From: Ophthalmolycus amberensis | Taxonomy: Eukaryota; Chordata; Actinopteri; Perciformes; Zoarcidae | NCBI GenBank assembly: GCA_024529925.1 | Contig: JAFEUB010000791.1 | Location: forward strand, 186,001 to 250,000 | DNA: 64,000 nucleotides | Reading direction: 5' to 3' | Shown: piece after piece, positions 38,504 through 51,559 of the stretch | Position numbering within the stretch: the first letter of the stretch is position 1 | How the letters are laid out: each line of letters begins with the position of its first letter | The notes under the pieces: generated by a model | The model's database searches: none | Told to the model about the DNA's origin: nothing | The model's input: only the letters and a program-made list of their open reading frames with translations | Made by a program: the position numbers and the translations under genes

Positions 38504-40455
38504 AACAATGTAAAAAGCGTCACAAAAGATATGTAACAGGATCTGCTGACACTGTGAGTTAGTACCTCAAAACACAACAAAGCTCACAGGTCACATGAAT
38601 GTTGCATTCATTATGAAGTCGTCACAGACATGGCTGACTGATTTTTTTAATTTATGAGATATTGTTTCTGGATGAAAATATTATGTATGGCTTTTTTGAG
38701 TTAGTTATCCTAACATGCTCTTTTTATTCACATTTCCTCTGTCTTTTCTTCTATTGTTTGGCTTCACTTTCACCTCTAATCTCTGACCACTACAGCGCTC
38801 TCTCTCCCTTTTTCATCTCCTGTATCAGATAAAAAAAGGACATCCTGTCTACTGACCTTTCCTCTCAATCATTTCCTCCCTGAGCATTTTCCTGCTACCC
38901 AAATCCCCCATATGCTCAAAGCAAAAACACCGCTCCAGACCTACTCCGCTGCCCTGGCCCACTCAAGTAGGCAGACACAGCGACTCGCGCATGCGTGCAC
39001 ACACAGAAAGAGGAAGAGACTAAAACACGAGGTCAGTCAACAGCGCTATGACGAATAAACATTTTTAAAAAAACAATACAAAATATTGAAACACAGTGAG
39101 TGTGGTTAAAAAAGCGGCTCAAATTTACCAAGACAAACACACAGCCCCAAGCATCGTATTCAGTTTCAGGTTCATGCAGCATACTGCCATGTCTACCTTA
39201 TTGAATTAAACAGAGCTCCCCAGTAGGCATCACTTGTTATGCACAACGTCATATCCTTAGCAATGACGTATATCTTAGCCAATCCTAGTTTGCCCTGATA
39301 ACCCAGAGCGCCAGGCACAAAAGGCCGTTACACACCGTGGAGGAACATTAGATTCCTATGTAGTCATTACTTGCAAGCCGGTACAGACCGTCTGGTAAAT
39401 GGTCTTAGAAATCCATTCCTTAGCATTTTTATGGCCCCTCAGGATGAAGGCTTTAAAAGTAATGAAGCTCTGCAGACCGTCCTCTTACGCAAGCTCAAAG
39501 TGACTGTACCACAGAAAATGAGAGAAAGATGGGGGCAAGAGGAGTGGAGTGAGAAAAGAAGACAAATGATGCTCTTCCAGGATCATGGAGGATTGATTAC
39601 GATGGTCTCGCTCTGTTCCCTTCTCACATGCTCTGGTTCGCTCTTTTTTTCTGTACATCTTTTTCGCCCGCTCTTGCTCATCCATTTGACTGCTTCTACT
39701 GGCCATGCCAGTTGCAGGCTACAAAACAAACTTTTGATCTATGATCTCCTTCACGGACTTTAGACAGCGAGACATTTTACACAAGCTCAGACATAAATCC
39801 ACCTACCTAACCAAACACAAAAGTGCTTTCCAGAACACATGCGCACACATGAAAGATCAATCATAGACGAAAAGCGAAAGACACTTGAGAAGGAACGTGC
39901 GGAGCTGACATCGTACGTCTACAGGCAATCCCAAGCACGTGTCAGTGGACCTGTGAAGGCCACAGTGTCTGTCCGTCACTTGGCAGAGGTAAACGATCCA
40001 ACTCAAGCTAGATCTATTGATTTTCTCCATGCCCTGGGTGACAGAGGGACACACACTCACATAGACACATACTAACTCTCTCTCAATCATTCCTTCATTC
40101 CCTATTTGTCTCTCGCTCTCACAAACTGCAGAGGATACCTGGAGGAGAGGACATCCATTCAAATGTTATGCCAACAAGTGACATTTTGGGACATTAAATG
40201 GCAGCGGTGACAGTTTCGGCACTCGCTGAATAATACACATCTGGCAAACATTTATGAATGTGAACAGATTTATACCATGGAGGCCAGTGATGTCTACATG
40301 AATACACAGCCCCCTTCACTACAATTAGGGCTTTACAAATTGGCCTAATTAAGTCATTGGCGATGTCATGAGACGCCATTTATACTTACATGCAAATGTG
40401 TGCACTCAGGCACAAATTATGGCCGCAGTCAGTAAAAATTGACATGGAGTGAGAT

Positions 40456-40479
40456 CACACACACACACACACACACACA
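40456..40479. repeat. (CA)12 microsatellite
   Basis: An uninterrupted CA run, followed after 17 bases by a second short CA stretch. Confidence 0.95.
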
Positions 40480-40610
40480 TAATATAACAACAGACTCACA
40501 CACACACAGACAAGGAACTCCACTTACGGTTATGTTGCACACAATCCTAGCAGCAGCAATCGAGTAAGACAGTGAGAGAAGAGCTACCGAAATTAGGAGA
40601 GGCCGACAGA

Positions 40611-40611
<1 letters not shown>

Positions 40612-40676
<65 letters not shown>
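40612..40676 (+). repeat. (GA)32 purine tract
   Basis: A long uninterrupted GA run on the plus strand. It is the first of three GA tracts within 700 bases and can adopt triplex (H-DNA) form. Confidence 0.97.
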
Positions 40677-40679
<3 letters not shown>

Positions 40680-40981
40680 AAATAAAAAAAGTGCGAAAGA
40701 GGAAAAGGGATGTTATTTGTTCGTTCTTCCTCTTAATGAGCTTCAGGACGGTTCTTCCTACATGTCTTCCTCCAGTCGTCAGTTAGAGTAACTCCATATG
40801 TTATATTCACTCTTGAAAGACCAGCAGGCACACTGGCTGATACACACACTGTAAACACGCAAACACAACACTCACACACAGTTAGACCCACACACTGCAG
40901 CCTCCGCTGTGACTGCATACAGTGAGCTACTGGCGTAACCACTGTTGCTGCTGTGGCTGGCTTGACAGAAAGCGAGACAGC

Positions 40982-40984
<3 letters not shown>

Positions 40985-41030
<46 letters not shown>

Positions 41031-41040
41031 GGGGGGAGGA
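40985..41040 (+). repeat. (GA)n followed by G17
   Basis: A GA run passes directly into seventeen consecutive G (41020-41036) and then GA-rich purine sequence to about 41110. The pyrimidine strand gives a false serine-leucine reading frame. Confidence 0.97.
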
Positions 41041-41207
41041 GGGAGCCACAAGAGGGGAGGGAGTTGAGAAATACAAGCAGTCAAGATGAAGAAGGAGGAG
41101 GAGGGTGGAACAAAACAGAAGAAGAAGAGACAGACGGAAAGGAAGGAAGACAGACAATTAATGGGTAGAGAACCAAGATAGCAACACAGAAAAGGAAGGA
41201 GAGATAG

Positions 41208-41224
41208 AAGAGAGAGCGAGAGAG

Positions 41225-41288
<64 letters not shown>

Positions 41289-41289
41289 T
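41208..41289 (+). repeat. (GA)n with GAGC interruptions
   Basis: A third GA tract, with C interruptions near both ends (GAGAGCGAGAGAGAGCGAG at the left). Confidence 0.97.
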
Positions 41290-43479
41290 TGTGTGTCACA
41301 CCTCGGTTGCAGCCCGTGACTCAGATAGCCAACAGGAAAAGAAGCACTTGTTATGGCTACTTGAATTAACATGGATTCCGACCACATGGTGCAAGGTATA
41401 GAAGTGCGCCTACAACACGGATAAACACTTAAAAACACACACTGACATACTCGAGGATCACACAAGAGGCTTGTTGAAACACTCTGCACATTTTGATACA
41501 AGCAGCTGCGAGAGAAAAAGAAAATATCAACCCATCCATTTTGAGACATGGAGACAATGACGAACAAACCCACACAGCTGACACCGAGCTGATGTTTTAA
41601 CTATCTGGGCTTGAACCTCGGATTAAGCAGGGTTTCATTTACCCATGCTGACACAGAGGGATGAGTAATTCTGGCAGAACAAAGGACACGCTCTAACACT
41701 GGCCCTTATCACCCCGAGCAGGTACACAAGCAAACACAATGACAAACGCACACACTTAACACTTTAAGCACACGTGCACGCGCACACCCACCCCCAGCAG
41801 CTAACATTTGAAAGAGACACACAAACTGTAATGTAGAAATACACTGAGCACTGGAGGTCACGGTGATGAGTCGTCAACCTTGCCTAATACAGGAGGTGGG
41901 GTGTGGAATCAGGTAGTGTGGGTGGAAACACTGGATTGAAAGCGTTCTTCACTACCATGACGATTGATGGCCTGGGTGCCAAGTGGAAGCCACAGTCAGA
42001 TAACGCAGAAACTCCAAAAAGATTACCAAAAAAGGCTTTACAGTCTAACAAAATGATGAGTCTGGCTACGTACCAGTATTGATGCGCATCCCTGCTGTTG
42101 CCGAATCCATTTTCGTTGGTTACTGCTCAATTTTTGTCGGTGATTACGGATTCTGCTTCTGTTGCTTTTTTTGTTTGCATTCCTACTCTAAAAATCTGTG
42201 TACAATTTGAATTTACTTGAATCTTATGAAAGATAAAATGAAGGTTGAATAACAACACGGGCAATCCTAGATCAAAGCTTGTTTAAAATACTGAATCAAG
42301 CACACCAAAAATTACCATTTATGTAATGCCCTACTTTGAAGTTCAAAATGTCATGTCAGACATATTTTAGCGCATTCAAACTGTGAGTTCCTGAAAAGCA
42401 CACAGAGATCGGCAGGGAATGGTCTGATATTCAAAACATGAAGCACAAGCTACCGACCGCAGGGGAAATGTTTGAGGCTCCTGGCTGTAGAAAGGAAAGC
42501 CTAAGTACTTCTTAATTCCTACCTTTTAGCATTTTTCAACCAGCACTCACAACTGGTTGACCACTATCACCACTGCACATGCCTCACACATTATTCAAGG
42601 ACTTTATTTGAGTCTGTAGGCGGTGGATGTGTTAGTCCATGTAAAGATCACAGAACAAATGCTACTGGCAGCTGAGGTTTTTGCACAGACGGCAACAAGG
42701 GATCTTAGACAACCAGTCACCCCCAAACCCACAGACAAAAGCAGGCGGCTGTGTTTTCCCAGGATGAGCTGATGTTCTCATTCTCAGCCGTCTACCCTCG
42801 ACATTGTCCTCCCATTCTTCCGTGACTTATTTGTTTCACAGTTCTCTAACTTGAACTCATTCCCCTGCTCTTGATCTGTTAAAAAAGAAGAAAGAAAAGA
42901 AAAGAAAAGTCTGCAGAAAGACCTGAGCTCACCCACTTCTGCCCTTCCCCGTCTATTTCCTCAATGCATTACCAATAGATTAGATAAAAGAGACAACCAA
43001 ACAGCACCGATATTGTCTCTCTCAAAGATGTCTGCGTATTGGCTTGAATATACTAGATGGAGGTGGTATTATAGATGGAGTGTTGCATTATGGGTTGTTT
43101 GTAGCTTTAATGTTGCTAGGCTGGCACTTTACTTTAAAGGCCTTTATACACCGGGAATGTTTTTTTGTGGGATTCATTTGCAGATTTATACATTCTTTCG
43201 GTCTGTTGTTTTTTCCATGAGTACTTTCACACAGAACGTGAATATTTACCTGGCAAGGAAGTAACACGTTGGCTCCAAAGTCAGAATCAAGATGGCAAAC
43301 TGTATTACTCCTTTCAACCATGACAAAGGCAGCACATATCAGATCCACTTTTTATCTTCTTACATTTCGGAATAAAAGACCGAGACATATACACTGAATA
43401 ACTGTTCACCAGAGGGAACTCAAATTCTTTCAGAGTGTTTTGCTAAAAGGCAACTCCATCAAATAGTTTACAGTAACTG

Positions 43480-43502
43480 ATATATATATATATATATATA
43501 TA
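43480..43502. repeat. (AT)11 microsatellite
   Basis: An uninterrupted AT run in the intron between exons B and C. Confidence 0.95.
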
Positions 43503-44667
43503 CATGTTGGCTATACAACAGCTCCTCAGACAGACTGCCAGACGCTGCTCTAGATCATAGAAAAACATCTTAAAATCAGGGTTGTCTTATATCTGGGCAA
43601 ATACAGCAGGATTATTATTAGTCTGACCTGTGTAGGGAACGTATAGCAGGCTTCTGATGCTGTGTGCCTCTTGTTATGTTACTCACGCTGGTCCTGTGTG
43701 TGCGAGCATGCTCCAAGTATTGTGAGGCAGACTTATCTCAGTGTAATAATACTGATTTGAGCTTGGATACAAAATACTTTGATGTGTTCTTCTGGTGTTT
43801 TTGGTGCCATTACATGCCTTATTAATCGTTTGTACTATTTCTGTCTGCTTTATGAATAACTTTTGAAATGTATCAAAGGCACCAAACGTACCTACTGTAA
43901 AACAAAAAGCGGGACTCGTTGTGCAAACATGAAACTGAAACGGGAGAGATAAATGCCTTCTGGGTCTGGTTTGATATAAAGAAAGCTAAACTTTAATCTT
44001 TTTCAAGTCTAGAAAGCTTACTGAGGGTAAAATCATGGAAGTGGGCTCTTAATTGGCATAGCTTTCCATGACTTAACTTTTGTGTTCACATAATTTAGGG
44101 ATAGTTCTTATCTCTCTTTGGAGTCAGACAAGTGTAAATTACCATGAAAACACACAGAGGGTTTAAGAAAGATCCATATCTAAAGTCAATTATGAAGTGA
44201 ACTGTGAAGAATAACAACAAGGGATACATTGCTGTGCATTATGATGAAGAACTGAATCAATATTTAAATATTGGAGTGATGTTAAAATTGGAGCTACAAT
44301 GGTGCAGTTATGTCAATGCTGAATTTATTTGATAGTTTAATTAGTCAACTGTTTGAGGAATACAGCTTGCTGTGCTGAAATATGGGCTTCAATGACAAAC
44401 AAACTCAATCATTATCCCGGCCTGGATTGCTATAGTGTTGCACTGAATATTAAGTCTCCATATTTTTGGGCGGGGGCTGGAGATTTTCCATTAAATTAAT
44501 TTATCAGTCTCTCAGTTGTGCTATTTTCACCAATGCAAAAATCTGCAGTATAACCGAACAGGACATTTTCTGGCACTGTGGATGTTGCTTTTTAATCAGA
44601 TAATGTCCCAATTCTTGCACAAAGACGTCAACAAAATCCCACATCATCTAAACACTGTGAATTGAAT

Positions 44668-44834
44668 GAGTGTCCTTGAGCAAGACACTGAACTCCAATT
44701 TGCTCCTCGCCTTGTATTACAGCTTCGCCACTATTGGTGTCTGGATGCACGTGTGAATGGGTGAATGAGAAGCAAATTGTAAAGTGCCTTGGAACGTAGA
44801 ACAACTCTGTATAAATGCCGTCCATTTACCATGT
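44668..44834 (+). mobile_element. SINE-like teleost repeat, 5'-truncated copy
   Basis: AGTGTCCTTGAGCAAGACAC, GAACTCCAATTTGCTCC, GTGTGAATGGGTGAATGAGA, TAAAGTGCCTTGGAACG and ATAAATGCCGTCCATTTACC are, in order, the words of a very common fish repeat. The tRNA-like head seen in the copy at 51560 is missing here. Confidence 0.6.
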
Positions 44835-46371
44835 AGGCAGCTCTCTGTCAGTGCTGACAGAGGCTGTCATTGAATATAATTAGTCTGCTTCTAAGACATG
44901 TTCTATGATGCGCTATCTCCTGTTCCTCAGAAACATTTAAAGTGACACATTGTTCTGCGCTAAAACTTTAAGAACCAAAGAAGACTCGGACTTCAACAGG
45001 ACTCAAAAGAGGCTGAAAAGAAAGGAAAATACTCACTGAAAGCTGACTGCTGAGAGGCGGGGAAAACTTCTTTTAGGATTCCTTCTCCTTCAGTTTTTGT
45101 ACGTAAAGAGATATATCTAGCCATGTAACGTCGCAGTGCACTGAAAAAGTTGATATTCCTCTTTTTCACGAAACAGTTTAAGGTTCCCAAGTACCTTTGA
45201 TTCTCTGTCATAGAAAGAGAGGCGAGAATAACACTGCAATAAGTGTTCATACATTCTTCAGCTTGTCAATGCTTGCCCCAGAACAAAAAGCCCTTCCTAC
45301 CACTCCATTAGTTTTCTCCCCTCCCTCTATTCCTGCTCTTGCTTATTGAATCAGGATTTGGCTGCGCCCTTTCAGAGCCTGGCCAACTGTCAGGGAACCA
45401 GCGTTTTCTGACAGAAGCCTCCAAATAATACACAGGGCACCAAGGATGATGAAAATGTATGAATGGGAAATCAGATTCCCGTGTTCACGTCTATTTACCG
45501 CACAGACTGAAAGCTGCAGGTCGGAGAAAAAGAAACTTAACTTGTGGCAAATGCAGCCTGCCCGTGGTACACTGGAAGCACTGCCGATGCCTTCCCCCAC
45601 ACTCTCGGCTTTGGTCCATAAACTTTAATGGCTAACCCCACTGCAGACTAGGTGATAAAAAAAATCAAGGCTCCTTCACTCACAGTCTGTAAACATGACT
45701 TGGGAGCAGGTCCAGAGCCTGTACAGCCCCATTGAAATCCCCTCTATTGACTTGAGTACTATATTTAAATTGCAGCACGGCAAACTTGAAGCTGTTTTTA
45801 AATAGAGTCACATTTTAATAGACCCTTTTTGACCGTGTCAGCAGATGAGTCCGATCCATATGATCATGCGCTTACAATATGCAAGTGTGTGTCATCAGCC
45901 ACTTATTGCGAGCTGCGATCAGCCAGACCTGGCGGAGGCTGTGGTTAGCAGCTTCCCCTCTTCTGCCTCTGCTTTTCGAGTTGAAGTCCACAAATGTAGC
46001 AACGGAAAGACTGTGCGCGCAGAGTGGAGAAATGATGCACATTATTTTTTTTTTATCACTCACAAAACATGTTGCTGAGCTCAACATCCTGTTTGTCACA
46101 TCATCTCTGTTGTATTAGTAGAGGAAACACATTTCTCAGACAAACAATAGCTGAATGAAGCCTGTAACTTTGGGCAGAGCAGCCAACACAGGGTTCTGGG
46201 GGTGAGTTCCCTTACATACCTGCGGATAGATTACAGGGAATGTGCCATTTGCAATTCCCTGCTCTTATGTAACAGCAAGAAGCTGCTAGCTCACCCCAAG
46301 GCCTGTAAGGCTAGAGGCTATGCTGGTTCGCTCTCTCTCTGTACTTTGCTTCCTTCCTTCCTATTACGCAC

Positions 46372-46373
<2 letters not shown>

Positions 46374-46412
<39 letters not shown>
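46374..46412. repeat. (AC)19 microsatellite
   Basis: An uninterrupted AC run with further CA-rich sequence about 15 bases on. Confidence 0.96.
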
Positions 46413-46415
<3 letters not shown>

Positions 46416-48152
46416 ACGACCAAACACAAACACACACAGTAATAGTACTATAATATGCTAGCTCATGCCTGAAGTGCTTGATAGCGCTCTTCTTCAGAGA
46501 GCAGGACTATAGGGGCTGTGAAAGTAAACAGCTCGGATCAAACCAACTCTCAGCTCCCTTTGAAGAGTGGGAGACAATTACGAAGATCAATGGTGCAGCC
46601 CAGAGGTGGTTAACAGCCTCGACACGCAGACAGACAGGGATTGATGCCCCGTATAATCGAGAGAGTGTGCTCCTCAACGACTTCACTGTACAGGCAGATC
46701 CGAGGTGACATGTCGAAGCACACCGAGCTCTGCCCTGAGGATACACAAACTGTACCTGGGCGCACTTATCCCTCTGTATGCGAGATTCAAACACCGTAGT
46801 GTGGGTTTTTAATGCATTTCGTGGGAGCAGATAGGGGTCAAAGCTCTGTGTGGGTAGACAGTTCTTCCTGCAACATTTTTCCCACAGACTGATAGTGCTT
46901 TAGTACCAACTGTCTTCCCTATAGACGAATACTACATTGCATTATCTTAGTAGACAATAATGGGTCTTATGTGTGGCTGTGTGCATGTTCTTCTGTGTTA
47001 CGTGAACGTTGCATGTTTTACTTTGACATCATTTGCCTAGCGATAAAGACTGCAACAACAGACTGAAACACCACACTACCCACTGGAATTTGTGAGTGTC
47101 TGTGCGTGTCCATGTCACTCGCGGTGCAAGAGGTGAGCCTCAAACTGCAGCTTAAAAGCTCTGGCAGCACACACACTCTTACTGTGTAGGAGTTTCTGAA
47201 CCAGCTCTCCTGCACCTTCCTTTCCCGTGGGATAACGTACAGCTACGTCCGTACAGAGCAGACGCTGCGATTTCAGACGGCTTGCACCACCTTGACTTAG
47301 TAAAGAACAAGATGCAGGAAACAGTGGGAGGAGTGCTACAGCCGCCAGCAATTTTGTGTTCCTCAGCACAACAAAGCCATATTAGTTGCCTAAATGACAT
47401 ATTTGCCAGTTGATGTAGAACAACATCAACAAAATAGCCTTTTGAACTAAATATACTGCTTATGTGAAAGTACAACTTGTCCTTGGTGGCTATGATAGCA
47501 GATGAATAGATTCAGTGGTTGTGTTGTGTACACTCATGAATAGCACATAAGGTTCTTCAAAAAAAGAAGAGAAAGAGATAAGATCAAAACAAATACATTT
47601 GTATTTCCTGGGGAGGGAAAAATGCCTCTTTGAGATGTTTAAAGGCTTCCCACCCTCTTTGGGTATACAGAGGGGGGAACAATGCTGGCTGATTTCTGAT
47701 TATCATATAATTCCATCTGCGCTAACGGAACGGAACAACAAAGCAGCAACAAGAACACTTCTGCCCCACGTTTATTTACTTTTCTGTCCTCCAGGGTGAG
47801 GAGAGGAGGAGAAAAGCAATGTGTCATTACCTCCATCAACAAAGTTAGAAGGCAGACTGCTGTACAAGCTGCGATACAAGTTAATGTTTGCACATAGCGA
47901 TGTCCGGACAGATAGGGAAAATGACTGCCATAAAATGCTCTGTCATATACATTTCAATTGACCAACTGTAGGGTTTTAATTGCACCCCGCATGACTATAC
48001 AGTACGCTGGCACACACACACACATGGGATTACGAATGCCGTTTGCCCACAGGCTTGCATGTGCAGACACACAAAAACTCACACACTGTACAAGCCCCTG
48101 GCCTGGCTGACAAGCTCATCAGTGACTCGGTTAGCCATGGAAAATAGCTGCC

Positions 48153-48155
<3 letters not shown>

Positions 48156-48212
<57 letters not shown>
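48156..48212. repeat. (AC)28 microsatellite
   Basis: A 57-base uninterrupted AC run, one of the longest in the window. Confidence 0.97.
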
Positions 48213-48213
<1 letters not shown>

Positions 48214-49050
48214 CCAACAAGCATCAGCATTTTCCACCAGTGCCTCTCAAAGGAAACCATTACACTGCAGAAACCCGCGGGAAGCCAGGCAGAAAGGGGA
48301 TTTTCTCAAGCACTTTTTTCTCTCTTCCTCTCTCAAAAAAGAAGAAAAAAACGAACTAACTTACAGTAAGCTACTTCTGCCAGAGAAAGAGAGATTACAG
48401 TCAGCCAAGCGTCTAATTCACCTGTGACCCAGTGATTCATTTGGCTGATAATCTGCTATTGCAGGTGACACTAACAATCAGCGATATGATGGGTAGAGAG
48501 GCGAGGGGGGTTTTTAGAGCGGTATGGGTTGGGCTGATTGGTGGAGGAGATATTTGATTAAATTCTCAAATGAACAATGCATTATGAAATTGATCCAGAC
48601 AAATCCCACCTTGAGGAGATTGGAGTAGGATTATACAAGGAAGGGTTTGGGAGAGGTTATGACAGAGAGGAGGTTTCCTGGGAAGGTGCACTTCAGCATC
48701 ATGCGGTTACCTGGTGCTTGATCCATTTATATGCATGTCAGCTGCATGCGGATAGAACAAACTGTGAGTTACATGCACAGTAATACCTTGTGTGAGATAT
48801 AGCCCTAAAAGGGTATTGCAGATTTCCATAACCTTTTCAATCGGATTGCCTTGAGAAAAAAAACAAAACAAGCTCAAACTATTTCTGTTCCCTCCTTACT
48901 TAATTGTTTAATTTGTTAACAAAGTTGTTGTTTTCTCTTACAATGAATTGCATCCTCATGTATGGCTGACTTAAAGGGAATGTCAGTTTCATTCTACTGG
49001 AAATTAATACCAAGTTATAAGTTATAATCTATATAAATGTAGTTCTGTCT

Positions 49051-49230
49051 TTAAAGAAATAGTTTGACATTTGTGCAACTACACTTCTTCCTTTCCTTCA
49101 GTTTCCTGTCTTAATGCTAAACTGCTGCTGGTTCCAGCTTCATAATGAACAGACAAACATGAGATCTTCTCATCTAACTCTTGGCAAGATGGTGACTTAA
49201 CATATTTCCCAGAATGTTAAAGAATTATTT
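49051..49230. repeat. Fold-back fish repeat (MITE-like)
   Basis: The left end, TTAAAGAAATAGTTTGACAT, and the right end, CATATTTCCCAGAATGTTAA followed by AGAATTATTT, are imperfect reverse complements. The middle has GCTGGTTCCAGCTTCATAAT, GAACAGACAAACATGAGA and TCTTCTCATCTAACTCTTGG. It belongs to the same family as the interrupted copy at 25917-26497, in the opposite orientation in its middle part. Confidence 0.5.
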
Positions 49231-51059
49231 TTATTTTGTTCTTTGTTTTGTTGATTTTTACTGTGAATATTGACTGTGCTTTAGAAAGTGTTTCATGTAC
49301 ACTAACATTCGTTACTTTTTTGTTTGTTTGTGCATTGTGTGACTTGTGCATCGATGCTTGGTATGCATTCTCTATCTAAAGTTTTCTAAATCACCTGTAA
49401 ATGTATTTTCTAGAGTGTTACAAGATGGACGTCTGTAAATACTAATGAAAATACACTTAATTAATTGCCACTAAATCCAGCAGCGTCTCCTCGTAATACT
49501 TGATTAAAAATAGACTGTTTACTGGTGTACTTCACTTGTGTTAACTTGTGGTTTTACCCTGGAAAGAAAGGGCGTCTCCTCATGGCAACAGCACCAGACA
49601 TCTGCTCAGCAGTTTTTATAAGTAATTAGCCTCTCTGCTTGGATTTAGTTGGTTGCTTTTAATGAGCTTGCACTATCCCAACAACTATTTTAACGAATGA
49701 CTGCTTTCACCCTCACAACAAAACCTAGAGTGCACTTAATTTCCAACAATTGTAAAATATTCATTGGCGCAATGAGTCACTTTATTGAAGCGCGTGTCAA
49801 CACAGGGGGAGGAACAATGTGGGAAAACAAAGTAATTATCTGGTGCCTTCCTACAGTAAATGCAGTACACGGGAGTTTGAAGTATTGTCAGCAATGAAAA
49901 TGATGTCATTACTGCGAAAAAAGCACTTCAGAAGCTCAGGCTTTGGAAAACCCTGAAATGTTTTCCATCACATCGCTCTGCCGCACATTACGCAGCTAAC
50001 AGCCTGTCCATGGGGCTTTTCAGATGCCATGTAAGAGACGTGTAGTGTTAACCTGACATGGCAGAGTACACGGTTGTCAATAAAAATGCTTTAGAGTGTT
50101 TAAACTTTCTATTCTCTGGGGTCAGGGAGCATTTATTCCCACTTAATTGTCATGTCTGGCTCCAACACGTTTTACAAATGTGCTAAAGTTAACAGGATTT
50201 TCTTTTTTAATAAGAAAAGGCAGACAGAGCACCGCTTCCAAAGCTTTGAGGGCAATCTCGCCCTATCTGTACAGTACCTCATGTTGAAGAAGCACTTTAA
50301 TTCATTACTATGCCAAATGTATCTTATGAAAGGCACATTCCATTCAGGTTTTGGAGGCTCGCCATAGAGTATATATTCTGAATCCATAATATTAAAAGCT
50401 GCCATGTTGTCTTCAATGATGTGCTTGATTTGCAGGCTGTGTTCACAAACAAGACTATTACCCATACATTTTCCAGCTCACGCACTTAATGCAAAATCCT
50501 TGTCCAGAGGTGTTTTACTTCTGCCAAAGAGAAAGCTTCACTAATTATCACAGAAGGTGACTCCTTTCTTGCCGGATGTTTTATCCGCTCCCTTTTGCTT
50601 TCAATGGGGCATGAAACTCTGAGGCCATTTGTGACAGTAATAGGAGCAGTGTTAAAAACTAAATTAGAGGCTCTGTAATCAAGTGAATAATTAGCAGGGC
50701 TTTCAAAGCAAAATCATTTCAATTTAGAGTTAGCAGTTGAAATGAAGAAGAATCTATGAAAGATGATTTCAAAAGACACCGTGTGTGGTGCCTGATGAGT
50801 ATTTATGCAGATAAAAGAGACGCACTTCCTGAATATTGAGAACTGGAAGTTCACAGAAGCAGTGTAATTGTGCGATCCATCAAATGCACTCTTTGTTGCC
50901 TCCCTGGGTGGAATGTGTAAAAGCACATAAATGAGCATAATTTATGGCCAGTTGGAATGGATAAAATGTGAGAGCGGCAAAAGTTGAACATCTGTGTACA
51001 GTATATCATATCATAATCACTCAGGGTGCAGAACCTTTCCTACACAGCATACTGTAGCT

Positions 51060-51063
<4 letters not shown>

Positions 51064-51111
<48 letters not shown>

Positions 51112-51119
51112 GTGTGTGA
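51064..51119. repeat. (CA)23 followed by (GT)4-5, self-complementary
   Basis: A CA run of about 46 bases is followed directly by GTGTGTGTG. The GT part can fold back on the CA part, so a hairpin is possible in either strand. Confidence 0.95.
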
Positions 51120-51559
51120 GTGCTACCCCTCAAGTTCCCACTGTTATGATTTGTCCCCATCCGTGTGGCTCACTTGCCATCGTCATGATTGACAAATGTC
51201 AAACCTGTCACCATCCATGGAGCTCACTCATCTTTGCTGTGATTGGCACCTCTGCCAACTTTTCTCAAATTATTTCCCAAGTGTTTAAAGGACAGCTGGC
51301 TGATGAAAGCTTTGGTGTAATCTGTTTTCATGCACATACTAACATCTTTAACCTGAAGCTAAATCTGGGGCAGTTGATTTAATCCACGAACCCAGCAGGC
51401 TGAATCTGCAGGAAAGGTTAAAGAGCAGCGCGTCTCCCCTCCCTCATCTTCACCACTGTGGTGCTCTATGGGCTGACCCTTAACCCCAAATCCTTAAACC
51501 TCAACTGCACCAATAGAGCTTCTCAGTGTCCAATGGATCAGACTATCAGACCTATGCAG

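Noticed and set aside
40872..41573. Minus-strand open frame of 233 codons, the longest in the window
   Set aside because: Most of it is the complement of GA repeats and the G17 run, giving serine-leucine and proline strings. It has no domain and no phase-compatible splice fit.
42935..42965. GCAGAAGTGG/GTGAGC on the minus strand, considered as the end of the missing C2 loop exon
   Set aside because: It would end in phase 1, while exon C needs phase 0. There is also an in-frame stop close upstream and no good pyrimidine tract.
43555..43610. TAAAATCAGGGTTGTCTTAT as a transposon fragment
   Set aside because: The words recall a fish repeat with GGGTCGTCTTATA, but the match is too short to list as a feature.
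44993..45250. Minus-strand frame with ALRRYMARYISLRTKTEGEG, considered as an extra exon
   Set aside because: No similarity to INPP4B at this position, and no acceptor and donor pair that keeps phase 0 on both sides.
46200..46260. Short minus-strand segment ending CCGCAG/GTATGT, considered as a microexon
   Set aside because: It would encode GIANGTFPVIYPQ, which does not resemble INPP4B, and the upstream acceptor is poor.
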